Below are positions 34,728 through 44,357 of a DNA stretch of 64,000 nt, piece after piece. The stretch spans positions 3,675,001-3,739,000 of the forward strand of contig JANTQA010000008.1 of NCBI GenBank assembly GCA_027625915.1. Reading direction: 5' to 3'. Every line of letters begins with the position of its first letter. The first letter of the stretch is position 1. A model generated the notes under the pieces. The model made no database searches, had not been told where the DNA came from, and was given only the letters and a program-made list of their open reading frames with translations. The position numbers and the translations under genes were made by a program. This stretch comes from Anaeramoeba flamelloides (lineage: Eukaryota; Metamonada; Anaeramoebidae).

Positions 34728-34829
34728 TACTGTAAATCGGAGGAGAACACAAGACTTTCCAACCCCGGAATCTCCAATTAACAAAATCTTAAAGAGGTAG
34801 TCATAGTCATTCATATCATCCAAGCTCAT
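29182..34829 (-). CDS. Rab-family small GTPase (five exons)
   Basis: Membrane-traffic GTPase. Exons: 34829-34731, 34601-34554, 34428-34371, 34096-33879, 29373-29182; all four junctions keep phase and give 204 residues, normal for a Rab. Motifs in order: P-loop GDSGVGKS, effector loop with STIGVDF, WDTAGQERF split by intron 3, GNKCDL, and ETSAK. The switch and [20 protein letters not shown] region is closest to the Rab1/Rab8/Rab35 type, suggesting secretory or recycling traffic, but the exact subfamily is not settled. The tail ends KKIKKKKIC, a single terminal Cys rather than the usual CC or CxC prenylation end. The stop is clear, but a change in the A-run before it would alter the tail. Intron 4 is about 4.5 kb and hosts transposon-derived repeats. 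Confidence 0.93.
30038..30650 (+). mobile_element. Family J element, copy J4 (in Rab intron 4)
   Basis: Matches the J1 left part (TTTTTCAAAAATGTTTACTC, then CTTTATAATGCTATTGGAAG) and interior (ATAAAGATCAAGTTG and the long T/pyrimidine tract). The right end is diverged and lacks the GTGAGTCAC end, so the right limit is approximate. Confidence 0.6.
30853..31568 (+). mobile_element. Family C DNA transposon remnant, copy C1 (in Rab intron 4)
   Basis: A 716-bp element with inverted ends: left AAACTCCTTTTCAAACAAAA then GGGCACAC; right GTGCCCTTTTATTTGAAAAG then GGGTTT. On the plus strand it holds a coding-like block ([24 protein letters not shown]) shared with copy C2. It looks like a piece of a transposase or its DNA-binding part, with stops in all frames around it. 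Confidence 0.7.
32155..32425 (+). other. Coding-like island of unknown nature in Rab intron 4
   Basis: Locally richer in G and C, with short stretches that read like protein. On the plus strand: [19 protein letters not shown], then in another frame [18 protein letters not shown], then [16 protein letters not shown]. The minus strand also shows plausible short frames ([16 protein letters not shown]). I could not join the plus segments with phase-consistent splice sites. It may be a decayed gene or a nested host gene. Confidence 0.25.
32620..32745 (-). ncRNA. Candidate structured RNA: long imperfect stem-loop ending in a T run
   Basis: On the minus strand positions 32711-32628 form an extended imperfect stem. 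Paired blocks from outside inward are GAG/CTC, GTTC/GAAC, AGTG/CACT and a perfect nine-base AAGATGATA/TATCATCTT, around a purine-rich 27-base loop. Seven T (32626-32620) follow directly, as at Pol III terminators. The block is GC-richer than the intron around it. It does not match tRNA, U6 or 5S well enough to name it. Whether it is transcribed alone is unknown. Confidence 0.35.
33126..33562 (+). mobile_element. Family H element with inverted ends of about 100 bases (in Rab intron 4)
   Basis: The left end begins TTAAGGATTATCTAAAATAA and runs through TTGTTGAATTATGCCCTTTA. The right end carries the inverted counterpart, ending TTATTTTAGATAGAACTTAA. It is 437 bases in total, with no reading frame. 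It is a foldback-type non-autonomous DNA transposon, seen once here. Confidence 0.75.
33577..33737 (+). mobile_element. Family G element, copy G2 (in Rab intron 4)
   Basis: 161 bases flanked by TA on both sides. It begins CTGGCATTTAAATTCAAATG and ends ACAAATACCAG. It lies 14 bases from the family H element. Confidence 0.7.
34602..34730 (-). other. Rab intron 1, with a 39-base T run just after the donor
   Basis: A 129-base intron. The donor GTAAGAC is followed at once by 39 consecutive T on the coding strand (34723-34685); the acceptor is CCCTTAG. Other introns in the window show the same placement of T runs. Confidence 0.85.
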
Positions 34830-35140
34830 GATTGTAGAAATTAATAGTTAATTAGTTTTAATGTTATTAATTTTAGAACAAATTTAAAAAATAAAATAAT
34901 TCGTTTTTGGAAAATCCGACACTTTAAAAATTATTATCGCGTGGAGAAGAGTTCAGCGATTTCCAAAACAAAGTTTTGGATTTGTTTCTTTTATTATTAA
35001 TTTAGGTGGCTTTGAAAAAAATTTTTGTGAGGGGATTAATAAATCTCTCTATTTTTTTCGCAAAAGAAAGAAGGCTTTGGTTTGAACAGGGAACAAATTT
35101 AACTTGATCAGAAAAACGTGGGTTAACTTTAGTAAACGGA
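34830..35140. promoter_or_regulatory. Putative bidirectional promoter region
   Basis: The 311 bases between the Rab start codon (minus) and the ATG of a candidate small plus-strand gene. No TATA box or repeated motif can be named with confidence. The role is inferred only from the divergent arrangement and depends on the small gene being real. Confidence 0.3.
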
Positions 35141-35792
35141 ATGAATATTTTCGAAAGATTTGAGTACTTTATGAATTCGAAAGCTCCATCACAAATGTTG
35201 TCTAATGATATTGGATTAGGTAATGGCTATCCGGTATCCAAGAATTAAAATAGATCAAATGAGATGAATTTTGTGTATTTTTTTTAATCGTTTTCGGCCC
35301 AATAGAGTAATCGTTATGAATGGTATTTAGGCCGAGAAAAATTATTCTATTTCGGAAAGTAATTAGCAAAATATATACACATTACTTTGTGAATTAATAA
35401 ACTGTTTGGATGAAAATATTCTTAGGTTTACAATAAACATTACTTTTCTAAAAATTCCTTTGCTGTTAACCAGTAATATTGAAAAATTCTTTTCAAAAAC
35501 AAAAATCCCTATTTTATTTTTTTTTTCTTTTTCTTTTCACCTCCTAATGATGTGCCATCAAATAAAACAATTCAAATATGTTTTTAACTCCACCCCGTAG
35601 TTCTTATTTTTCTTTTCATTTTCTATCACATCCAAAAAAAAAAATTTTTGGCAAAAATCTTATTTGTAAATAATTAGCAAAGTTTGAGAAAAAGCTTTCA
35701 GATTTCTTTTTCATCTAACTTTTGATTTTCGAGATTCAAATTTTTCTTTTAATATCCATGAGGATTCTGAATATGGTCCTTTTTGTTGCTGA
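35141..35792 (+). CDS. Candidate 45-residue protein ending in Cys-Cys (two exons)
   Basis: Exons 35141-35219 and 35734-35792, phase 1 junction. The donor is G|GTAATG; the acceptor TTCGAG is preceded by a pyrimidine tract containing CTAAC, a good branch-point match. The product begins MNIFERFEYFMNSKAPSQML and ends HEDSEYGPFCC, then TGA. Codon choice and composition look coding in both exons. A C-terminal CC could be prenylated or palmitoylated, but no Rab or other domain is present. Without splicing the frame ends after 36 codons. It is divergent from the Rab gene. I do not recognise the protein; support is splice phase and composition only. Confidence 0.4.
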
Positions 35793-36971
35793 GAAAATGA
35801 CTACTGATTTATTCTAATAAATGGTAGAAAATTTTTACTTGATTTTCCTTCTTGGATTTTTATGCTCAAGTTTGAATAAAGCATTTTGTGAAGTCAAGTT
35901 TTCAGAAACTCTGTAAAATTAGTTGTTCTTCAAAATATTCTTTTTACCGGGAATCATTGATAAGAAAAAGTTCCAAGATTTATAAAAATGGAAATTGAAC
36001 TGAAAATTTTTTGAGATTTCTAAGGATTTATCCGTAAAAAGAAGGAATTTCCAATTGGAGTAAGAGTCTTATTTTCAACATTTATGACAAATTAAGGAAA
36101 AAAATAACCATAACCAATTGCAGGATAAATCTCAAAAAATATTCTAAAAAAAAAACTTGAATTTTTGAAAGTATTAATAAAAAATGTAGGTGTATAATAA
36201 TCCGTGACAGTGTTTGTATTTTTTAAAGAACACAATTTGTTGAATCACAATATAACAAAACCTTCAGAAACCATCTTGGTTCCCTAAAAAAACAATATAT
36301 TTTACAAGGGGTTGGTTAAAAAAAGATTCTGTAAAAATGAAAAGTACAAATCCTTTATTGTTATCTCACAAAATATTATATTAATTTTTGGATATCAGAT
36401 AGTTAACACCTTAACAAATACCATTAGATAACATTTGTGTGGCAGTTGGCAAATTCAGTTAGGACTATAGCCCTTAGAAGAAGATAATTTTTAAAAATAT
36501 GTTCAGGGATTAGTCTCTATTATTTTTTTTTTGACCAATTTCGAAATAAGGATTCCTTTTCTAGAAATAAATTTATTATGAAAAAAAAAAGGTTTTAAAT
36601 CATGATGATTGACAAAAAATTTTCTCCCAATCTATAAAATTTAGGTAAAAAAATTCAATAGAGATTAATCCCATAAGTGAAAAGTTATGATCTTTTTTTT
36701 TTTTTTTATTAAATTAAGGGATCAACATCTGCTACAGAGAAGTGTAAAATTGAAGTATGTTGACATCGGATGTAAAATATATTAGTTTGAATGTTTCTAA
36801 AAAATCGATTAGTAAAATAATACCAAAAATTGATATAACCAATAAAAATTATTCTTGTATAAAGAAAAATACCAAAAGAATTTTAGAAAAAAAACTATAT
36901 ATTAAGATAAATTTAAAGGCTGAACCATCAATATTCAGATCTCAAAGATTAAAAAATATCTTTCATAAATT
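35793..36971. other. Intergenic spacer, nothing recognised
   Basis: AT-rich sequence. A frame at 36757-37017 overlaps repeat J5 and has no family resemblance. Confidence 0.5.
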
Positions 36972-37320
36972 AGTCTTTAAAAAAAAAAAAACCCTTTCAA
37001 AAATAGTGATAACATGAAATAATATAAATTGAAAAAAACAAAAATTATTTAGTATTGAAGAACAATTATTTAACTAAATCTGATTGATGATCCACTTTTG
37101 AATATATTGGTATATAAAAGCTGGAGATTTTTAAAAATTAAAAAAATAAAAACAAAAAATAAAAAAAAAACATGTGAATTACAATTTTTAAACAAACATT
37201 TTGTATTTTTTATTTGTGAACTTTCACTGAAAAAAGGTTAACAAGAAGATTTTTTTTTATAATAATTACATAAAATTTAAAAACAATCACCTTGTCACAT
37301 TTTTTTCAATCTTTCTTTTT
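36972..37320 (-). mobile_element. Family J element, partial inverted copy J5
   Basis: Shares with J3 the order ATTTAGTATTGAAGAACAAT, a TATATAAAAGC-type block, and GTGAACTTTCACTGAAAAAA. The left end resembles TTTCAAAAATAGTGA. The right part is not recognisable. Confidence 0.55.
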
Positions 37321-38104
37321 TTTTATCTACAATCATTTTTTTTTTAAATTATAATTCTTAATAAGAGAAAAACAAAAAGAAAAGAAATGTATGTTTATAT
37401 ATTTTATTTCTTCATTATTCATTTTTTTTTTTTTTAATAAAATTTGGATTTTTTCATTAACATTGATATTTATCTGCGATGTAACCAAGACTTATAATAC
37501 TATGTACTATTTATAACATTTTAAAACACCGTAAATTTGATTTAATTAACTATTTTAAATGTTTGGGGTTGTTTGATTTTTCAACAAAGTATTTTTGATT
37601 TTTCATTAAAATTTCTATCTGTAACAAATTGTTTTCTTTTTTGAAAAAACACAATAGAATCTTTTTAAATACATCAGTCTAAATTCAAAATATTCCACAG
37701 AAAGATTAAATATTAAATGATCGATCTTAAGATTGTTTACTGTTTCTTTTCTTTTTTTTTTTATTGATAAATCCTATTATGTTTATTATAAAATTTAGAG
37801 TAATTCCAATTAAAATAAGATTCTGAACCAAAAGACAATACTTTAACAAATTTGTACCTTTCAAATTCGATTCGATAACGATATTGTTTATTTTGTTGTG
37901 GTTTTGTTTGATTAATATTGTTTAAAGTGTACTGTTTTCATAATTATTTCCTAATTTTTTTTCCAACATAAAATAAAATATCACAATAGAATGTTGAGAT
38001 AAGAACAAAATGCCAATCACTTAACATTCTCCAAAGTATATAAAATAAACTAACTTAACATTCTATTGTTGAATTAAATTGTACTTCTAAAAAAAAAAAA
38101 AATG
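37321..38104. other. Intergenic spacer, nothing recognised
   Basis: AT-rich sequence. A TAACATTCTATTGTTGAA-type string occurs here in both orientations around 37988-38070, a short inverted pair without coding content. Confidence 0.45.
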
Positions 38105-38945
38105 ATAAATTGTTTTTTAAAAAGTAAAGTGATCATAATAATGCGTGAACAACGACTATAATCCGCCTTTCGAAATATAATCACGACGCCGTTTTTTTTT
38201 CTTGTTTTTCCAATTAAATATCCAATTTGCTACCCAATAATATACCCAAGTTTAAATCAATTTTGAAAGGAAACTCATTGATATTTTCAGTACTATTATT
38301 TTCGAATTAATAAATCAAAAGTTTTATTTCAATTTCCAAAATGAATATCAATTATTACTTTTACAACCAAATTAGCAGAGTAAAAACTTTTTTGTTAGGA
38401 TTCAAGAAGGAAATTTAATTTATTGTCTCAAAAAATCATCTCTAAACGATGTTGTAAAGATCTTTGGGTTTTCTTCAACTTATCAATTAGAAAAATATTT
38501 TGGAATGTAAACTAAAAATTTTCATTATTTAATTGGCTATTAAGAGTAAAATTTAAATAAATAATCCAATTATTCGAAAATTTTTCATCATTTTATCATT
38601 TTTTTTTTTGTTTTTTTATGATGAATAAAAATTTTCAAAAAAATTTACTTTATTTTTTGAGAAAAATTTTACAATTTGATCCTTCATTAATTAGAATTTT
38701 TTTTATAAATAATAGTACTTTAAGAAACTAATACCATATTTAATTAGGTTTTATTGTTGGTTTCTTAGATTGGTTGATGTAACGCTTTCTATAACAAAAA
38801 AACACACCTTGTATTTTGAAGCATAGATTAAAATTTTCTGCACGCATAACCTGAACAACAGTACTATAAATACTAATAATCAACGAGACATAATAAAAAT
38901 AAAAAATGTTGTTTTCAAATGTTTTTATTAATTTAAAGCAAATAA
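38105..38945 (+). repeat. Dispersed repeat I, copy I1
   Basis: Aligns in two blocks with 40585-40975 (AAAGTGATCATAATAATGCG, then TTTTACAATTTGATCCTTCA) and in its middle with 23040-23290 (AAACGATGTTGTAAAGATCT). This is the longest copy in the window. No reading frame or clear terminal repeat is seen. Confidence 0.6.
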
Positions 38946-39206
38946 GAGTCTAATTCACTGATATTTTTATTTGTAAGACCAACGTGATGGATTTATTTTA
39001 GATAGTCCATAAATGAACTTTATATTTTCCGCTTAGTTAATTACCTAAAAATAACAAAAATTTTTTTTTTAAAAAGATCCAAATAAAACCAAAATTATTT
39101 AAAAATTTCAAACAACAACCAAAAAATCACATTTTAAGACACCTTATCCCCCCAATCTATTAGTCTGACACTCTTTTAATTTGATTTTAGAGAAAAAAAT
39201 AATATA

Positions 39207-39373
39207 CTGGTATTTGAATTCAAAATGCGAAAAAAATTTCCTTTCCCTTTCCAAATTTTCTTTGATAAATAGAGTTTTCAAAAAAGTAGATTGGGATTCT
39301 TAAAAAATCTGTTTGATGTTGGAAATTGAAAATCAAGTGAAAAAAGTTTCCCATTTGAAAATTTAAATACCAA
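39207..39373 (+). mobile_element. Family G element, copy G3
   Basis: Begins CTGGTATTTGAATTCAAAAT after TA; the right end CAAATTTTCAAATGGG-like sequence is inverted relative to it (observed CCCATTTGAAAATTTAAATA, then CCA). About 167 bases. Confidence 0.6.
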
Positions 39374-39440
39374 TATTGTCAAAAAAGAGAATTTTAACAA
39401 CCACTATTAAAACCCTTACCAAGAACAAGATCGATCAGAT

Positions 39441-39509
39441 ATGAACCAAATTAACGAGTTACCACCTCCAAAACCAGATAATATTTTTTCAAATTTGAGG
39501 GATCGTTAA
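39441..39509 (+). CDS. Possible first exon or microprotein, 22 codons
   Basis: The frame MNQINELPPPKPDN followed by IFSNLRDR has a protein-like composition unusual for this AT-rich spacer. A possible donor (GATC|GTTAAC) near its end could lead to more exons in 39640-39930, where short coding-like blocks occur (AYESAIKLF, TFKTIIKFDNYL). I could not build a phase-consistent gene from them. Product unknown. Confidence 0.25.
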   Translation: MNQINELPPPKPDNIFSNLRDR

Positions 39510-39948
39510 CCTTAAAAGGGTAAAAATAAAGAAATTAATAATTAGACAATTAAGGAACAAATTATCAACTTTAATCTCAAATATGAAAACTGATTATTAT
39601 TATTATTGTTTACAGTTAAAATTCTATTGATTTGTTCTAGTTCTCTAAAACCAATTTAAAAAAGGAATTAAAACACTAATAAAAAAATTTGAAAGAAAAT
39701 AGATCACTTTATTCATAAAAGTATTTTTTTTTTTCATTGAACCTACCTTTCAATTGTTTGAATTTATGTGACAAAAGGTAGGCCTACGAAAGTGCTATCA
39801 AATTATTTCTATTAATTAAATAATATTTTTCTCTTTTTGAAAAACAAAATACAGACTTTTAAAACAATAATCAAATTTGATAACTATTTACGAACAGATC
39901 TATCAAAAAGATCATTATGATGAGAGATAAAAACATTTTTTCTCAATT

Positions 39949-40306
39949 ATGTTTCAACAATTAGCTTTCTCATTTCTGTTCTGTTCTCTTCTATTTTTCA
40001 CAATTTCACAAATTAATTTTGTCCCTTCAGACTGTCAAAAGTATTCCTTTTAATTTTTCTACTTTCCTTGAATAACAATTCTCCCTTCTCAACATCTCTG
40101 TAAAATTTTCTCAATTCCAACACAATCCAAAGAGTCAGAGCAATAAATCAAGAACTTCAGATTAAAACAATATCTGATTCTTTGTTGAAAGGAGAAATAG
40201 AAATCTTTGGTCCAAACCAAACAACAGAATTCAATGTCTTTCAAAAAATAAACCTGAATTCCTTTCAATCATCAAATCAGGACTATAAAATTCTCTTTCA
40301 AAAGTA

Positions 40307-40341
<35 letters not shown>

Positions 40342-40432
40342 CTCTCTCTCTGTTCGCTTCTGTTATTTTCAATAACTTTTAAAGTCTGTTTCTAGAATTA
40401 ATTCTATGAAAGTGGATCTACTTTTTATTTGA
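39949..40432 (+). CDS. Candidate small secreted or membrane protein with signal peptide (three exons)
   Basis: Exons 39949-40040, 40133-40303 and 40396-40432 join in phase (99 residues). The N-terminus MFQQLAFSFLFCSLLFFTIS is a clear signal peptide, followed by QINFVPSDCQKVRAINQELQ and GEIEIFGPNQTTEFNVFQKI; NQT is a possible glycosylation site. Splice sites are AA|GTATTC...CAAAG and AA|GTAAGC...TTTCTAG; intron 2 opens with 32 T after the donor. An alternative third exon at 41088-41155 would also keep phase and extend the protein. The layout (signal peptide, early Cys, beta-type region ending DYKILFQ) faintly recalls p24/GOLD cargo receptors, but the match is too weak to name it. Confidence 0.45.
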
Positions 40433-40584
40433 GAAAACTCGTTAAATGGTGTGCAACCCAATGAAAATTTCAAGACACATTACAAATTTCATAATTTTTA
40501 ATTGATCATGTCAACAAGATCTAACAAGTTTATAAATGAAAAGATATTAGGTTTTCAAAACAATCTGTTTTTTTGGTTTTTCTT

Positions 40585-40975
40585 GAAAGTGATCAAAATA
40601 ATGCGATCCGAAAGACTCAAATCGTTGTTTAAATAAATAAACGGTGATTTTTTTTCTTCTTGTTTCAATACAATCTCTAATTTAGTATTCAAGATTATAC
40701 CTAAATCCAAATCAATTCTGATGGTAAAGTCTTTTGTTTTTTTGAAGTAAATTTGAAATTATGAACCAAATTTTTTTATATTTTTTTTGATGATCGAAAT
40801 TGTGTCAAAAATTTTACTCTATTTTTCTGAGAAAAATTTTACAATTTGATCTTTCATTAATTGAATTTGTTGTTTTAATAATAGAACTTTAAAGTACCAA
40901 TACTAGATCAACTTTGGGTTTATTATCAATTTCTATGATCTTTTAATTGATATGTATTCTTAGAAAAGATACACT
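40585..40975 (+). repeat. Dispersed repeat I, copy I2
   Basis: Matches the left and right parts of I1 (GAAAGTGATCAAAATAATGC, TTTTACAATTTGATCTTTCA) but lacks the middle that I1 shares with I3. Confidence 0.6.
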
Positions 40976-42305
40976 ATTTTTAATTTACTAACACAGGCCA
41001 CATAATTGTGTCAGACAATTTTGACAACCGTAAAAACCAAAAAAAAATCATTGTTTGTAAAAACTTATTTTAAGTATTCAAAAAAAGTTTGTTCACATCT
41101 GAACCAAAACGAAAGGAGGAAATTTGTAGTGTGTTCCAAAGAAATCTTTTGAAAGGTAGGTCCTTAAGATCGCTTTTCTGATAGGACTTTTTAAACTAAA
41201 ATTAATTGTTTGAATTAAACCTTTGTTATAAACCAATACCACCTTTCGAAATGAAAATTCTTGGGCATATAAGAAGCAATGTGTTTGGCATGGTTTAGAA
41301 GTCTCAGAAAATTTTCTTCAATGAGATTACTTTTGAAAAACAATTACATTTTTTTTTATTTGGTGAAAATTCAGGCAGCTAATTTGAATAAGAAGTACCA
41401 AAAATTCTTTTTGATTTTTAAAATCTAAAAATACCTCAAAATAATTTTACAAATGAAAAGTCTCTGTAAAAGCCATACTAATTAATGTATCTGATTCTTT
41501 GGAGAGGTTAAATATATTTTTAATTTGGTTTCATAAATTTTTAGAATATAAAATTTATTCATTTTTTCCAAATTTTTTCATTTTCTGTTTTTGTTTTCTT
41601 TTAAAGTTAAAACATACTTTACATTCCAGAATTTATTATATTAACAAAATTTCCCAAAGTTAAATTAAAAAAATAGATAAATCCAAAGTCGAAAAATATA
41701 AAAAAAATCAATAAAAAATACGAATATTGATACTTTTTTTCGACAAATTTTTCTCTAATTGATTGATCTATTCTAAAACGAAAATTGTGAGTAAAGATTG
41801 TTCCCCAATCCCCAAAAAATATTTGTAATCGTTATAGTGAAGTATGAATTCATACTTTTTTATTCTTATTTGAATTGCATGAAAAGTTAAAAAAATTAAA
41901 AATGATCTTCAAAAAACTATTGAAATAATCAAAAAGATAAGAGTTCATATTCATTTTAAAAAAGTGAGAAATAAAAAATTTTCCAAAATATTGCTCAGAC
42001 TTTTGGTTCACACATTTTAATAAAATGGAGTAAATCTTTCTAAAACTTTTGGTACTCACTTTTTTCTATTTACAGAGGATATGGAAAAAATATTTTTCTG
42101 ATCTTCTTTATTTGGTTATTTAGTTATAGTTATACAATAAACATCCATAATAGAAAACAAAAAGAAAACAAATCATAATTAAACAGACTACAAAAAATTC
42201 TTAAATTTATATGAACGGGGTTTGGTTGAATTTATTTTTTTAGATATAGATACAATTTTGAAAAAACAAAATTTAAGTGAATTTTATCCAATTTAATATT
42301 CAAAT
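40976..42305. other. Intergenic spacer
   Basis: AT-rich. It includes a possible alternative exon at 41088-41155 for the upstream signal-peptide gene (reading LFTSEPKRKEEICSVFQRN). No other supported feature. Confidence 0.4.
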
Positions 42306-43007
42306 AAACTCTTTTTCAAATAAAAGGGCACAAAAAATTTTAAGAATTATTCATAAATGAATCAAATTAATTGTAATATCATTCTAAAATCTAAGAAACG
42401 CTTTAAAACATAAAAAAACACTCAAATGAATCTTTAAAACTCATTAAAACTAAACAATAAAAATTATAATTCAATATTTTAAAAATTGGTGTGCCCTTTT
42501 ATTTGAAATGAGAAATCTCGTTTTGTAAATTGTAATGAAAAAAATTATAAATCCAATAAAAACCTTTGAACAAGGCGAATTGGGAAAAAGTTCTCAACAA
42601 TTTTATTGATAATTCTTTAAACGTCAAACTTTTGTTCTTTAAAGTCTCATATTCAATATAAAGCCACAATTCATCTGATATTTTGTTGGAAGGTTTTTTC
42701 TTTATTTCTCTTTTCTTTGTTCCATGCATCAATCCAATAATGTTCTTTCTTAATTCCTATTTCTAACTCATTCGAAATCAAACTTAAACTGTTTCAGTTT
42801 ATACACAGGTAGATTATTTCCAAATTGGTTTTTTCTGATCTTGCTTTTTCATTTTCCAACTGTTCAATATCCAAAAATAAAAAAAGCAAAAAATGAAAAA
42901 ATGAATAATTAAAATGAAAATTACCAATAAGTAATTATCTTATTAACAATCAAATTCGATGATATTGACTATTTGAGAGGTGTGCCCTTTTGTTTGAAAA
43001 ATAGTTT
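42306..43007 (-). mobile_element. Family C DNA transposon remnant, inverted copy C2
   Basis: 702 bases, inverted relative to C1. The left end is AAACTCTTTTTCAAATAAAA then GGGCAC; the right end is GTGCCCTTTTGTTTGAAAAA. The minus strand carries a 77-codon frame with [19 protein letters not shown] and KELSIKLLRTF, conserved with C1. This suggests a former helix-turn-helix part of a transposase. Confidence 0.7.
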
Positions 43008-44357
43008 ACTTGCAAATCATCTATACCATTAATTTCTTTCTTTCTTTTTTTTTTTTTTACAAATATATTTGTTACCAACAAATGAAGGAATCATTATAAC
43101 AATACTTTTTAAATTTCTAAGGATTTTTAAACAATATGCAACCAAAATTTGACTTTTGTTTTGAACTTTTTATTTAATTAATATTATTAAGAACAAGTAA
43201 TTTAAGAAAAATTTTCAAACTAAATAAAATATGAAATGGAAAAAATAATTTTGAAAATTATAATAACAAAATAATACATTAGAATTTTGTTTTCAGAATG
43301 AAAATTTTCAAAAATATATTTTACTTATTTTTCATTTTACTATTTTTTCAATATTCAAAGAATTTTTCAATTTTTTATATGTGAAAATTAATTTTTGAGA
43401 ATTCAAAAAAAAATTCCAGTTCATAGTTTCAATTTGGAATAAGTAAATTTGAGATAATCATATATGTTTGAAAATTAATTAAAAATATTTAATCATATTT
43501 GCTTATATAAATGATATAAAATCATTTTAAAAGGGGAATATTTGTTATCTTCATAGATACACATATATTCCTAATTAGAATTCTCCATATAAGCATTGCT
43601 CGTTTTTATTATTTATTTTAGTCTGAATTGGATAGAATCTGACTTATTTGAAAAATAAAAAAAAGAGCTTTTCTTTGAACACGTATTTTTCCAGTTACTA
43701 TAAATAAACAATATTTCATTATTATTTGGCACAGCCTTAGAAATATCGAGTTAATGAAATGGACTTTTTTTTAGAGGTTAAATAATAAAAGATTGAAAAA
43801 AATATCCTTGAGAAATCATTTTTTTTCTTTCCCTTTTTTCTAATAATTTTCCTCAATGTTTCATTTGTTTTGAAAAATATTCAAAATACTTGAATCTGTA
43901 GGCTTATCAAGTTTTTTATTTTCCGATTTTATTTTAAACTTTATTAATTGTTACTTAACTGAGTAATTAAAAAAAAAAAAAAAATAGTATAGACCAATAA
44001 ATAACTTTAAATTTTACACCCCCTTTTAACGAAAAAAAAAGTTTTTAAAATAATTTTGTTGATCAGCAAAATAGGAAAAAAGAAAAGAGTATTTAAGGAA
44101 TATTTACAACAACATACAAAAATAAATAAAGATCCTATATATAGTCTTATATTCTGATTAAAATTAACTATTAAGAAAATAATTTACAAAATCAAAAAAA
44201 AAAAAATAATTACTTATAATTCGAAAAAGGAGTTTATAATATCCAAAATAATTTCATAGGCGTGTTATTGTAATATTAATTAAATAATGTTTTATTATCA
44301 TTTAATTTATTTTTTTTCAAAATACTGCTTAAATGAAAATGTTTTTTTAAAAATTAT
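43008..44357. other. Region upstream of the FAD dehydrogenase gene
   Basis: AT-rich sequence with no recognisable gene or repeat. It must include the promoter of the plus-strand gene; no motif is clear. Confidence 0.45.
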
